This document shows, one piece after another, positions 32,478 through 40,973 of a DNA stretch of 64,000 nucleotides. Origin of the DNA: Candidatus Woesearchaeota archaeon (GTDB lineage Archaea > Nanobdellota > Nanobdellia > Woesearchaeales > GW2011-AR9). The translations under genes and the position numbers were made by a program. The notes beneath the pieces were generated by a model that saw only the letters and a program-made list of their open reading frames with translations, was not told the DNA's origin and searched no databases. Positions within the stretch are counted from its first letter, which is position 1. Every line of letters begins with the position of its first letter. The stretch spans positions 274,125 through 338,124 of the forward strand of contig JACPIK010000002.1 in assembly GCA_016188115.1 (NCBI GenBank). Direction: 5' to 3'.

Positions 32478-33665
32478 ATGTCCCTTCAACGCATCAAATT
32501 CAAAGACATTGAACAAGTCCCACATCTCAAAGTAAATAAAGAATTCAAAACGCAATTCCAAGGCTCTGCTCCTGCACCATTCATTGGACGTTACAACTAT
32601 CCTAACGTCAACATTGGTATTCTTAGTCCACAATTTTCTGGAGACACATCGTATTACGATTCCCCTCAGCTCTGGAGTAAAGGCAACTTCAAAATTGGCT
32701 CAGTAGCCTCTCTGCGCTACGGCCTCGTGAATTCACGCAGCCAAGGTAATATCAAACAGCTCAACACGAGATTTGTCCAAACAGTTCAAGAAGTGGGCAT
32801 GGCTAAAATAACTCCAGAACTTGAAATCCATCTTGCGAAGAAACCAGAACTCAACATTAAACCTGAAAGTGATGTCACGCCGTTTGGTCCTCAAGCTCAA
32901 GTTGCCACAGCAAAAATCACAGGCAACGTCAAAGTTAACCAACACGTTGAAAAAGCTGTACAAGATACAGATCTGAAAGCAGTAGACGCGCTCACCACTC
33001 TCTACAAACAAGGTCTTGAAGAAGCGCAACTCAACAAAGTCCTCTCAGTCGGCTCTCTTGGTCTCAAACAGAATCGTAAACTCGTACCTACTCGTTGGTC
33101 AATTACTGCAGTTGACGATACCATCGGTAAACAACTCATTGAAGAAATCAAAAATTATCCACAAATAGACTATCAAGCCTACTTTGGTGGTAGTTGGGGA
33201 AACTACTATCTCATTTTATACTTCACAGACAACCTACGTTATGAACTCTTTGAGACGTATCTTGCGCTAGATACTAACCCTTGGTCAAAAGAAGGCTACA
33301 AGTACTCCACTGACTATGAAGACTACAACGGCAGAACCAATTACGCAGAAGAAACAGCTGGTGGCTATTATGCCTGTCGTCTGCCAGTTCTCGAAAAACT
33401 TAAAGAACTAAAACGACAAGGTTCTATTCTTGCACTCCGTTTCATCACAGAAGGATATAACCTCCCTTTAGGTGTCTGGGTTTGTCGGCAAGCAACCCGT
33501 AAATCTTTACAAGAGCAGTCAGTTACGTTTGCCAGCAAAGAACTAATGCTCAACTATGCCAAAGAGATCATCAAACGTAAATTTGGTTTTGATCTCAACT
33601 TACTCCTCAGCGAAAGTCGAATTCTTAAAGAGAATCAACGACAACATAACCTAAATGAATATTAA
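32478..33665 (+). CDS. nreA: NreA-family DNA repair protein
   Basis: 395 residues. Family blocks are FIGRYNYPNVNIGILSP, SLRYGLVNSRSQG, and LVPTRWSITAVDDTIGKQL in the middle, with later GGYYACRLPVLEKL and LGVWVCRQATRKSL. NreA proteins take part in DNA repair in archaea, and many bind PCNA. Here the N-terminal zinc-finger Cys residues and the C-terminal PIP-type motif of typical NreA are not visible, so PCNA binding is doubtful. A TATA-like TTTAAACT about 27 nt upstream suggests a leaderless mRNA. Confidence 0.87.
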   Translation: MSLQRIKFKDIEQVPHLKVNKEFKTQFQGSAPAPFIGRYNYPNVNIGILSPQFSGDTSYYDSPQLWSKGNFKIGSVASLRYGLVNSRSQGNIKQLNTRFVQTVQEVGMAKITPELEIHLAKKPELNIKPESDVTPFGPQAQVATAKITGNVKVNQHVEKAVQDTDLKAVDALTTLYKQGLEEAQLNKVLSVGSLGLKQNRKLVPTRWSITAVDDTIGKQLIEEIKNYPQIDYQAYFGGSWGNYYLILYFTDNLRYELFETYLALDTNPWSKEGYKYSTDYEDYNGRTNYAEETAGGYYACRLPVLEKLKELKRQGSILALRFITEGYNLPLGVWVCRQATRKSLQEQSVTFASKELMLNYAKEIIKRKFGFDLNLLLSESRILKENQRQHNLNEY

Positions 33666-33711
33666 AATAATTCTTCACTCAGTGTATTAAAAAAATAGAA
33701 AAAAAACAGTT

Positions 33712-33879
33712 TTAGGTTAGTACTCTAAATAATAGCGTCACGATAAAGAAGATGATGAAGATCCAAAACACTAATTTAGCCATGTCAGCACTAAACCAAG
33801 CAAGACCTTTCGCACCCAACGCATATGCAATGACCCCAATAATTAAAAAGACCACTGCTAACCAAATTAAATCAATCAT
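33712..33879 (-). CDS. Small DUF1328-like two-span membrane protein
   Basis: 55 residues. Two hydrophobic helices (about 4-22 and 33-51) flank a short Gly/Ala loop (YALGAKGLAWFSADMAKLVF), the pattern of the DUF1328/YtjA family. The ATG is preceded by a perfect AAGGAGG nine bases upstream on the minus strand, the strongest ribosome binding site in this part of the window. Members are common in bacteria and are linked to envelope stress, without known mechanism. Transfer from bacteria is possible. Confidence 0.78.
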   Translation of the reverse strand: MIDLIWLAVVFLIIGVIAYALGAKGLAWFSADMAKLVFWIFIIFFIVTLLFRVLT

Positions 33880-33983
33880 GTCTGCAACCTCCTTGTGTAG
33901 CTACTAAGAATACTGGTTCTTTTTTCCTTTTAAGAAGACTATGTGTTTTATGTTGGTAAAAGAGAAAAGAATTAACCTAATTT

Positions 33984-34997
33984 TTATCCAGATTTATATT
34001 CTCCATTCTCAAATACCGCTACATCATCAACTAGAATCTTTCCTACATTAATAAACAAATCAATATGGAATCGTTGATTAACTGCGTTGGGCATCTTTTT
34101 GCGGTAAATTCCATGTTTCAATCCTAACGAAACATGAAATCCCAATTGTCGTTCATGAGAACCAACATATCCCAAAGGCGCATGCTTGCCAATAAATCGA
34201 TTTAAACCAAATCCCATCTCCCGAATGGGGACACGCCCATCATTATTTTCAGATCGAATAAGATCCATAATCACTTCAAAACGCTCAGGACCATCATGTG
34301 ATATTATCGATCCACCTTCAACATTGATATGAAACGGCTCTTCAATAATTGTCTCATGATGATCAGAAGGATACGCATAAATTTGAAATGTTCCATTCAC
34401 GTTCTTTAAATCAAGAGGTTCAGTAAAAAATTCACCAATGGGATAAAAACTTCCCAGCGTATTTTGGATCTCGCCAATATTATAATAAATCTTCTCAAAT
34501 GGTCCTTGATAAGTCATAACTGATCCATCATGTGAGATTATCTCAACTTTCGCTGCATTTTGCAACAGTGGTGTAATATAATCACAAATTTTCTTGTAGC
34601 GTTCATGATCGTATGTTAAACACGCCAAGTACGTTTCTTCCTCTTCAGGTTTAATTAAATCAAGATGGCTATGTTCAATGACATACGCTTTTTGTTTATT
34701 AAGATCAAGACGAATGCGGTATTCTGAAATACGAAAACTGGTAGTTTGAACCAAAATAATCGCAATACCTGGCTCAACTTGAAGCATTTGCTCTTTGAGT
34801 TCTTGCCCCATTGAGGGATCAAACTTAATAATACGATGGGGATAATTTGCAATTGCTTCTTTGTATCCTTCAGCAAGCTTGCGACTAAGCGAACTATCTT
34901 CATCATAAATTAAAATGACTTCTTTTTCAGGTGGTAAAGCTACATTATGGGTGATAATTGTTCGTAACGCTGCCACAAGATCAGGGTGATGCTTCAT
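33984..34997 (-). CDS. M29-like (leucyl) aminopeptidase family protein
   Basis: 337 residues. The C-terminal half follows M29 aminopeptidases: PIGEFFTEPLDLKNVNGT (the family Glu in GExFTxP), VEGGSI, then REMGFGLN and later GFHVSLGLKH and FHIDLFI, which hold Glu/His/Asp metal ligands in known members. The N-terminal half is a Rossmann-like domain. The family removes N-terminal residues with Co2+ or Zn2+; related proteins are ring-cleaving dioxygenases (NicX type), so activity needs care. Single gene, convergent with NreA. Confidence 0.65.
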   Translation of the reverse strand: MKHHPDLVAALRTIITHNVALPPEKEVILIYDEDSSLSRKLAEGYKEAIANYPHRIIKFDPSMGQELKEQMLQVEPGIAIILVQTTSFRISEYRIRLDLNKQKAYVIEHSHLDLIKPEEEETYLACLTYDHERYKKICDYITPLLQNAAKVEIISHDGSVMTYQGPFEKIYYNIGEIQNTLGSFYPIGEFFTEPLDLKNVNGTFQIYAYPSDHHETIIEEPFHINVEGGSIISHDGPERFEVIMDLIRSENNDGRVPIREMGFGLNRFIGKHAPLGYVGSHERQLGFHVSLGLKHGIYRKKMPNAVNQRFHIDLFINVGKILVDDVAVFENGEYKSG

Positions 34998-35225
34998 GTT
35001 TCTATTTTAAATCGGTTTTTTTCTTAAACATTTCCCTGTAATTTCTTTAAAATTTCAAAAGAAACATGATCACTGCTAAAAACATTTTATCAAATAACGC
35101 TAAGTCACTCTGGATAGTGATGACGAAATTTTAAATACCTCTTTGGTACTCAGATGAACTGGGAAGAAACAGTACAGAAAAGTACTTTGGTGTAGTAAAT
35201 GTTAAGTATAGTAGAGGTGGTGTAG

Positions 35226-35333
35226 ATGGATATAGATAGAGAATTTGAAGAGTATGTATCAAAAAATTATAAGCGATTAACCGCAAATCAAAAACAGATG
35301 TGTAAAAAGTTAGGAATTTGTGTAGAACAGTAA
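35226..35333 (+). CDS. 35-residue protein with strong ribosome binding site
   Basis: ATG to TAA ORF with acidic start (MDIDREFEEYVSKNYK) and a Cys-Lys-Lys...Cys end. GAGGTGGT lies 6-13 nt before the ATG, and a TATA-like TTTTAAATAC is near 35130, giving a leader of about 65 nt with an AGTAC/GTACT hairpin. No homology recognised. Site quality makes translation plausible. Confidence 0.5.
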   Translation: MDIDREFEEYVSKNYKRLTANQKQMCKKLGICVEQ

Positions 35334-35357
35334 AAAGTATTTTTATTTTAGATCTCT

Positions 35358-35714
35358 TTAATGGTGGTCGCCGTGACCGCCATGATCTTCTTCTTTTGGT
35401 AACATTTCTTTCACTTCATGAACAGCATGCTTAATCGGCTCTTTAATCGGAGGAAGTTTACCTGAACGATACACATATGCTGCAATAATCAGGCAGATAC
35501 CAAAAATGAGAGCGCCCCATAGGATTTTGTAATCATTAACAATGATTTGGGAAGGGTATTCATGGCACGTAAAATCGCTTCCACAATACGAGGTTTCTGA
35601 ACAATCATTATTGCTGTTGCATTCGCGCGTGGCAACGCCAATAATATAAATTGCAAGAATGGTAACAGCTAGAACCACTGCAACAATTGCTAAAGCCATG
35701 CCTTTTTTATTCAT
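35358..35714 (-). CDS. Two-span membrane protein with Cys-rich loop and His-rich tail
   Basis: 118 residues. Transmembrane segments lie at about 7-28 and 64-84. The loop between them (CNSNNDCSETSYCGSDFTC) has four Cys residues typical of an extracytoplasmic disulfide knot. The cytoplasmic tail ends in DHGGHGDHH, a likely metal-binding stretch. No family recognised. A metal-related or envelope function is inferred from these features only. Confidence 0.62.
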   Translation of the reverse strand: MNKKGMALAIVAVVLAVTILAIYIIGVATRECNSNNDCSETSYCGSDFTCHEYPSQIIVNDYKILWGALIFGICLIIAAYVYRSGKLPPIKEPIKHAVHEVKEMLPKEEDHGGHGDHH

Positions 35715-35886
35715 GTTGCTACTTAAGAGAAGTATTCATTTTTAAAGGTTTTGTAGGGTTAGTACGATTCTTTTCTGGCTTCCTATTACTATTGCTGTCT
35801 CGTATGCAAATTATCAAAATATCTACCAAAATATGGTTCTATTTGCATAGTTAGTTCTTCATAATCCAAAAATTTAAAAATGATTT

Positions 35887-36669
35887 ATGTTATTCGATTT
35901 TATGGGTCAACATTCTCTTGCAAACAATCCTCTAATAAATTATCAACCTCTTCAAGCACGTCTTAGCCATATCGATGACGTAGCAACGTATGCGCGGAAA
36001 ATGGGTGTTGTCGATTCTCACATTCTTGATACTCATCTTGCCGCTGTCGTTATTTCTGCAGGTGAAATTAAATCGGGTTTAAGTCAGCTTGCCACAGCGT
36101 TAACACTGGATTATCAAAAGCGCGGAATCTCTGATCTAGTGATGGTTAATGTGTTAGATGGTGCTACGCCAACTTACGACGTATTACAAGGATTTCTCAA
36201 ACCAAACTTTGCGATCACACCTGATACAATTAAAGCAACACGATATGGGTCTAAACTAGTTGGTGAAGATGTAGAGCTAGTCCAAGAGGCTCGCGTTAAT
36301 GTCCGTGGAAAGCACGTTCTGCTTGTAGAAGATTTAGTTGATGAAGGAGCAACTGCTCATTGGTTATTAGAACATTATGCAGCTCAACAACCCGCAAGCC
36401 TGCGCATGGTGAGTCTTGCGCAAAAACCGGGAAAATGCCAGTATCAACTTACTACTGGTGCGTATGATTATCATGCTGCGATTGACGTTGGTCATCATTG
36501 GCTTGTAGGTTTTGGTATGGATTTGAGCTTTAAAGTAGAAACAGAGGAACATGTGCTTTATCGTAATCTTCCGTTTGTTGCTGCAACGAGACCTGCATTT
36601 TTAAGATCAGTAAATAAGCTTGATGAAATTGGGGAGAAAAGATTACAAGCTCTTCTCAAAGCAGATTAA
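35887..36669 (+). CDS. Hypoxanthine/guanine phosphoribosyltransferase-like protein
   Basis: 260 residues. The PRPP-binding loop VLLVEDLVDEGATAHWLL (about residues 140-157) matches type I phosphoribosyltransferases of the HGPRT type. The upstream KATRYGSKLVGEDVELVQ corresponds to the active-site loop region, and VGFGMDLS to the late VGFGxD motif that ends the purine-binding hood. It would salvage a purine base with PRPP to the nucleotide. The N- and C-terminal extensions are longer than in minimal HGPRT. Its stop overlaps the convergent zinc-ribbon gene by 4 bp. Confidence 0.78.
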   Translation: MLFDFMGQHSLANNPLINYQPLQARLSHIDDVATYARKMGVVDSHILDTHLAAVVISAGEIKSGLSQLATALTLDYQKRGISDLVMVNVLDGATPTYDVLQGFLKPNFAITPDTIKATRYGSKLVGEDVELVQEARVNVRGKHVLLVEDLVDEGATAHWLLEHYAAQQPASLRMVSLAQKPGKCQYQLTTGAYDYHAAIDVGHHWLVGFGMDLSFKVETEEHVLYRNLPFVAATRPAFLRSVNKLDEIGEKRLQALLKAD

Positions 36670-37151
36670 AAGTAATCTACATCCCTTGACGAAATCGTCG
36701 TTACTCTACTATCATCATCGTCATCATCATTAATTCTTCGCAGAGGTTTTCCCGCAGGTTTACTCTGTACTTTTCCAGATGAAGCAGTCAGAGAAGAAAT
36801 ATATCCCGAAGGTGATGTAACAGAAGATTCATGTAAATCAGAAGAATGAATTGGCTCAGAATTGTTCCCTTTTTCTTTTTGCGCCCTTGCCAGCATTACT
36901 TCTTTCATCTCCATTGCTTTATTGTAATTGAGGTTACCACAATTAATGCAATTAAAGAACGCACCAAATTTACCAGATCGAATTTCTAACCAGCGTCCAC
37001 ATAGGCACTTAATATCATCCATCACTTGTTTGACATGATACACACAGACTTCTAACCCTTGTTCATTTTTCGTCGTCGCAATTTTAGGACAAAACCCACA
37101 GATTTTCTGTTGGTATTCACCATATTTTTTAGGAGCACGAAATCCAGCCAT
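36666..37151 (-). CDS. Zinc-ribbon protein with topoisomerase-I-like finger
   Basis: 161 residues. C18-x2-C21 (ICGFCPK) with a later Cys and His (CVYHVKQ) forms one metal site. CLCGRWLEIRSGKFGAFFNC plus INCG is close to the zinc finger at the C-terminus of topoisomerase I (CPxCGxxLxxRxGKxGxFxxCxxYP). The remaining 70 residues are disordered, with Ser-rich and poly-Asp stretches. It probably binds single-stranded nucleic acid, perhaps with a topoisomerase partner. The start lies 52 nt from the divergent DUF2238 gene. Confidence 0.68.
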   Translation of the reverse strand: MAGFRAPKKYGEYQQKICGFCPKIATTKNEQGLEVCVYHVKQVMDDIKCLCGRWLEIRSGKFGAFFNCINCGNLNYNKAMEMKEVMLARAQKEKGNNSEPIHSSDLHESSVTSPSGYISSLTASSGKVQSKPAGKPLRRINDDDDDDSRVTTISSRDVDYF

Positions 37152-37172
37152 AAAAAAACTCTATCCAAAGAC

Positions 37173-37180
37173 TATATAAA
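37173..37180 (+). promoter_or_regulatory. TATA box before DUF2238 gene
   Basis: TATATAAA is centred 26-27 nt before ATG 37203, with no ribosome binding site, a leaderless pattern. It excludes the longer in-frame starts upstream, which would precede the transcript start. Confidence 0.6.
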
Positions 37181-37202
37181 GATTCTTGATCTCCTTCTTG
37201 TA

Positions 37203-37829
37203 ATGAATTTACCCAAACACGCACGTCTTCCCCTCATTTTTCTCACAATCCTTCTCCTCATTTTCGCCGTAACACTCTATAATCCTCCAGCTGGTAGAAC
37301 CAACTGGGTTTTAGAAGTAATCTGGTCTGTTATTGGCATTATTATACTCTTTACCACCTACAAACGCTTTCCATTTTCTCACTGGGTGTATTGGTGCGTA
37401 TTCTTGCACAGCCTCGTTCTCGTCTATGGCGGTTACTACACGTATGCCAACACGCCATTGGGTAACTGGGCGATGGCTGCCTTTGATCTGTCACGTAATC
37501 ATTATGATCGCATTGGTCATTTTGCCTTTGGTTTCTTTATTTTATTCACTGTGCGAGAAATCTACATACGAAAAAAACTTATCAAAACAGGTGGCTGGCA
37601 AATCTTTACTTTTATTGCCATCGTGGTTGGTCTTGCTGCATTCTGGGAATTAATTGAATGGTGGGCAGTCTTAGCTTCTTCATCAGATGTTGGAACAAAC
37701 TTTCTTGGGGCGCAAGGAGATATCTGGGACGCCCATTGGGACATGTTCTTAGCACTCATTGGTGCAGCAGTAGCATTATGTCTAAGTAAATGGCATGATA
37801 AAAGTATGCGCAGTGTACCCTCAACGTAA
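37203..37829 (+). CDS. DUF2238 (YjdF-like) membrane protein
   Basis: 208 residues with five or six hydrophobic spans. Family blocks are YDRIGHFAFGFFILFTVREI, LAAFWELIEWWAVL and a Gly-Asp-x-Trp-Asp-x-His-Trp-Asp stretch (QGDIWDAHWDM), which carry conserved charged residues in the membrane region. Function is unknown in any organism. ATG 37203 is chosen from the TATA box spacing. The 3' end overlaps the convergent PepE-like gene by 9 bp. Confidence 0.8.
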   Translation: MNLPKHARLPLIFLTILLLIFAVTLYNPPAGRTNWVLEVIWSVIGIIILFTTYKRFPFSHWVYWCVFLHSLVLVYGGYYTYANTPLGNWAMAAFDLSRNHYDRIGHFAFGFFILFTVREIYIRKKLIKTGGWQIFTFIAIVVGLAAFWELIEWWAVLASSSDVGTNFLGAQGDIWDAHWDMFLALIGAAVALCLSKWHDKSMRSVPST

Positions 37830-38591
37830 AAGAGAATCTAAGCAGTCTCCTGGCGAGCATTCTATTGCTTCTTTTCCTGGTCTAAATATTCTTGCGTTTG
37901 TTAAACCACGCAAATAAACTGTGTTCCCACTAACACGAAGCATCGATCCTTCGCGGAGAGCTACAACTGTTTGTGTATTTTCCAAAGCATGATACTCATT
38001 AATTCTTTGTTCTCGAGTTTCTCCTTGATGATCTAAAAGCATTGCAAGTTGTGGGGCTATAGCAAGAACAGCTTCTCGTTGTTCTGATGTTAGTGTTACT
38101 GTATCTTGATAATGGGGATTCACATTGAACTCAACGAGTTGCATGGCAACGCGCCAATAACAGTCTGCTGCTGGCATATCATTCGTGTTACCAATGCTCG
38201 ATCCTGCAACATTTGAACCTGCTGAAGAACCAATATATGGCATTCCATCGTTTAGAACTCTTTCTCGAATGGGCATAATAAGTTGTTTATCTTTGAGTTC
38301 TTTAAGAAGTTTCCAAGTGTTTCCTCCCCCCACCATGAGTGCTTCTGCTCTTTGAATATCTTCTATGGCATTATCCCTATCAATGCATTGCAACTCATAT
38401 CCTAATTTTGCAAAAGTTGGTGCAAGTGCCGCAGTATAAGCGTCATGACTTATTCCTCCTGGTCTTGCGTACGGAATAAATGTGATCGTTTTTCTATCGC
38501 CCAAAAGTGATCTAATCTCGTCTGCAGCATGACCAAAGTATGTTCCACCTGGAACTTTGCTATTGCTAATTAAGAGTAATTGTTTATCCAT
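37821..38591 (-). CDS. pepE: Peptidase E-like (S51) dipeptidase
   Basis: 256 residues, near the usual 230. The nucleophile Ser lies in GSSAGSNVAG (about residue 122), preceded by MVGGGNTWKLL, which holds the conserved Gly-Gly-Gly-Asn loop. NVNPHY supplies the His of the catalytic set. Peptidase E cleaves N-terminal Asp-Xaa dipeptides in the cytoplasm; cyanophycinase is a related family. The extra C-terminus (CSPGDCLDSLLR) is short. Confidence 0.85.
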   Translation of the reverse strand: MDKQLLLISNSKVPGGTYFGHAADEIRSLLGDRKTITFIPYARPGGISHDAYTAALAPTFAKLGYELQCIDRDNAIEDIQRAEALMVGGGNTWKLLKELKDKQLIMPIRERVLNDGMPYIGSSAGSNVAGSSIGNTNDMPAADCYWRVAMQLVEFNVNPHYQDTVTLTSEQREAVLAIAPQLAMLLDHQGETREQRINEYHALENTQTVVALREGSMLRVSGNTVYLRGLTNARIFRPGKEAIECSPGDCLDSLLR

Positions 38592-38656
38592 GCTTCATAT
38601 TTTCCTTACTTTCTTTTTATAGATTTCGAGGTTAGAACCAAGATCTACCCAAAACC

Positions 38657-38665
38657 TTTATATCC
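38657..38665 (+). promoter_or_regulatory. TATA box before 38687 gene
   Basis: TTTATATCC is centred 26-27 nt before ATG 38687. The surrounding CTTTATATCCCTAAAAA is identical over 17 nt to the sequence before the small ORF at 31595. Confidence 0.55.
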
Positions 38666-38686
38666 CTAAAAACAATCCCACTTCTC

Positions 38687-39088
38687 ATGCCTAAACTCTA
38701 CGAACGGAAATGGTGGCAAAAACTATTCAAAAAGCCAGAGTTTCAAACTAAAGTAGATGTGCTTAATGATATAGATGCTATTCGTGATTATCTTGATGAA
38801 CTTAAAAGTGATGCAAAAGCAATTACACTCAAACTAAATTCACTTGAAGAGTTAGAAAAAGAACGACAAGTTGCTAAAAGTGGAATTGAAGTTATCAACC
38901 TTCAGGCGCAGGGAAAAATTCTTGATGAATTACTCGATCTTTACGAAACATTTCAAAATGATGCTGATATTAATGGTCTTCGACTTAAAATGATCTGTAA
39001 AGAGTATCTTAAAAACGCACAAAAAGCGGGCATGACTCATTTGGTAGAAGAAAAAAAGAATTCTGCTCGTTGGAAAATGCAGTGGTAA
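38687..39088 (+). CDS. Helical hypothetical protein
   Basis: 133 residues. After a basic, Trp-rich start (MPKLYERKWWQKLFKK) it is almost entirely charged alpha-helix (INDAIRDYLDELKSDAKA-type heptads), likely a short coiled coil. No family is recognised. The leaderless-type promoter upstream supports expression as a single gene. Confidence 0.55.
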   Translation: MPKLYERKWWQKLFKKPEFQTKVDVLNDIDAIRDYLDELKSDAKAITLKLNSLEELEKERQVAKSGIEVINLQAQGKILDELLDLYETFQNDADINGLRLKMICKEYLKNAQKAGMTHLVEEKKNSARWKMQW

Positions 39089-39181
39089 AAACCATAAAAC
39101 CATTTTAACCACGTCCTTCTGATCATTCTGTCTCATTCTCATCCAGATAATTTATGTTTCTCTATCTCTTTACTAACCTAC

Positions 39182-39625
39182 ATGAAAGAATATGTCTCAG
39201 TTCACACTCCCTCGCAAAAAATAACTCCTTATGTCCTTTCCATTTTCTCACTTCTTAACCCAACTTTCTATCAGCAGCAACAAGAACAGCAACGCCTTCT
39301 CCCTACGAGCTATACTCAACCACATCATGAATCCACACGATTCGAAAAAGAACGACGAGACACACTCAAATTTACCGCACCAGCACATGTCTGTCACTTT
39401 CCCCTCGAAGGTAACCAAGGTCTGTATGGTTTCACCTATCGTGGCACGAGCCAAGTTCATTTACGTGACGATCTTAGCGACAAACTCAAAATAGAAGTTG
39501 ATCTGCACGAATGTGGTCATACTCCTGATGAATACGAAACCAGACGACGAACAGACCTGAAACTAGAAAGCATGTTTCCTACACAAGAACGCTACCATAC
39601 GAAGCCGCCAGAGTATCGGGTCTAA
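39182..39625 (+). CDS. Small protein with HExxH zinc-binding motif
   Basis: 147 residues. VDLHECGHTPDEYETRRRTD contains HECGH (HExxH, about residues 114-118) with a Glu eight residues after the second His, as in small zincin-type proteases. The N-terminal 55 residues are Gln-rich and low in complexity. A beta region (HVCHFPLEG, YGFTYRGTSQVHL) precedes the motif. A metal-dependent peptidase is plausible but the domain is short. It is convergent with DUF655, 2 nt apart. Confidence 0.55.
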   Translation: MKEYVSVHTPSQKITPYVLSIFSLLNPTFYQQQQEQQRLLPTSYTQPHHESTRFEKERRDTLKFTAPAHVCHFPLEGNQGLYGFTYRGTSQVHLRDDLSDKLKIEVDLHECGHTPDEYETRRRTDLKLESMFPTQERYHTKPPEYRV

Positions 39626-39627
39626 AC

Positions 39628-40191
39628 CTACTTCGCAAAAATCATATACTTCTCTTTACCTTCAATCTCAAGTAAAATACGCTTAACAACAGTTTGCTTC
39701 GGATCTGGCAATAGTTTAACCCGATCTTTCAAATCAGCAAATCCTTCAAATGGCTTTGCTTTACGTGCTTCAAGAATTTCCCACATATGCTTCTTTCCTA
39801 AACCAGGAAGAAGTTCAAGTTGGTGCATTCTCATACTTAATGGTTGTGCTTTGTTAAAAAACTCAATGAAGCGTTGCTCATTATCTGAGACCATTTTTTC
39901 AACCGCATGATGCAACTCTTCTCGAGCTGTTGAAGTAAGTTTATCAAGTGAGATTCGTCCTTTAATGTGGTGGATTTCTTCTCGTTTACCCTCACCAATA
40001 TAAACTGCTTGATGGGGTTGAACAAATATATCTCTCTTTGGGATAAGTTCTAAAAGGCTTAAATGATTTGTACCTAATGCTTGAATTATCGGTGTTTTAA
40101 GTGCAGCTTGCTCAAAAGGATAGCCGTGTGGCAAGAAATCGAGGACTATTGCTTGATCTTCCTTAATATTTTTCTGTTCTTGCTGCTCCAT
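39628..40191 (-). CDS. DUF655 RNA-binding protein
   Basis: 187 residues. It has the S1-like N-terminal region (IVLDFLPHGYP, YIGEGKREEIHHIKGRI) and a C-terminal helix-hairpin-helix region (LELLPGLGKKHMWEILEARK), as in the archaeal DUF655 family. Its place after the L21e and Rpo4 genes is the widely conserved archaeal order. It is thought to bind nucleic acid in ribosome or transcription work; the exact role is unknown. Confidence 0.9.
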   Translation of the reverse strand: MEQQEQKNIKEDQAIVLDFLPHGYPFEQAALKTPIIQALGTNHLSLLELIPKRDIFVQPHQAVYIGEGKREEIHHIKGRISLDKLTSTAREELHHAVEKMVSDNEQRFIEFFNKAQPLSMRMHQLELLPGLGKKHMWEILEARKAKPFEGFADLKDRVKLLPDPKQTVVKRILLEIEGKEKYMIFAK

Positions 40192-40281
40192 AATTCACAG
40201 AAATTAAACACACTTAATAAAGCTTACTCTTTTAGACAAAGAACTAACTAATTCTAACCGCAGTGCAAACGACTGCAGTAA

Positions 40282-40629
40282 TTACATACACTCTTTCACT
40301 ACTTGTACAATAGCCTCTTGATCAGTTTTAGACATACTTAATGGGTATGCCTGTAAGACGGTTTTAAGGTCTCCAACTGTCGTAGGACAAAAATCAATAA
40401 TTTTGATAATGTGTTCTTCACGTAGACGGGTTAAATTTAAACCAACAAGTTTTTCTTGCATAGTCTCACGTTTTTTAGAAGATAACACTAATGATAATCC
40501 TTCAATAAAATCTTTAGTACGTGTTGCTCGATATCCCAAAGCTGCATCACGATCTTCAACAACAGCAAGAATTTCTTTTACTTCAGAGATACTTGCAGGC
40601 TTTTCTTCAATAAATTGAGGGTTTACCAT
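40282..40629 (-). CDS. rpo4: DNA-directed RNA polymerase subunit Rpo4 (RpoF)
   Basis: 115 residues, the usual size. KPASISEVKEILA, then LTRLREEHIIKIIDFCPTTV, matches the Rpb4/RpoF helical fold. With Rpo7 it forms the stalk of archaeal RNA polymerase, which helps open the promoter and binds nascent RNA. The gene starts 6 nt after the L21e stop and is followed by DUF655, the standard archaeal cluster. Confidence 0.93.
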   Translation of the reverse strand: MVNPQFIEEKPASISEVKEILAVVEDRDAALGYRATRTKDFIEGLSLVLSSKKRETMQEKLVGLNLTRLREEHIIKIIDFCPTTVGDLKTVLQAYPLSMSKTDQEAIVQVVKECM

Positions 40630-40635
40630 TTTTAT

Positions 40636-40926
40636 TTATTTGCGAAGATGAATTGGATGTACGTAAAGTGTTTTTTGTTTGTTCTTGTCGTGAATAATAA
40701 CCTCATAACAAGATCCTTTCATAACTCCAGTTACTGTGCCAGTCAATCCGTGAAACCGTGGATAGAAACGACCTGTCACAACACTTGAATTAATAATGAG
40801 ATTAACTTTATCCCCTTGAACAAAAGTATTGAAATAGTGACTTAAACCAATTTTACCGCGAGTACGATAATGGCGGCGGAATTTATAACGCGTTTTACGC
40901 ATTGCAGAACCGATACGTTTTACCAT
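40636..40926 (-). CDS. rpl21e: Large-subunit ribosomal protein L21e
   Basis: 96 residues, as usual. Conserved blocks are GSAMRKTRYKF near the start, LSHYFNTFVQGDKVNLIIN, and FHGLTGTVTGV, the KOW-like turn of L21e. It sits on the 50S subunit surface. It is the first gene of the L21e-Rpo4-DUF655 operon and is divergent in phase with no close upstream gene on the same strand. Confidence 0.95.
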   Translation of the reverse strand: MVKRIGSAMRKTRYKFRRHYRTRGKIGLSHYFNTFVQGDKVNLIINSSVVTGRFYPRFHGLTGTVTGVMKGSCYEVIIHDKNKQKTLYVHPIHLRK

Positions 40927-40973
40927 ATCAAGCTAGATTTAGGGTTGGTTTATAAAGGTTTCTGTGGTGCTGA

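Noticed and set aside
35105-35160. Possible C/D box small RNA (AGTGATGA near 35117)
   Set aside because: No CTGA D box at proper spacing; the region is better explained as promoter and leader of the small ORF at 35226.
37059-37829. DUF2238 protein starting at 37059
   Set aside because: The extra 48 residues lie antisense to the zinc-ribbon gene and upstream of the TATA box that predicts a start at 37203.
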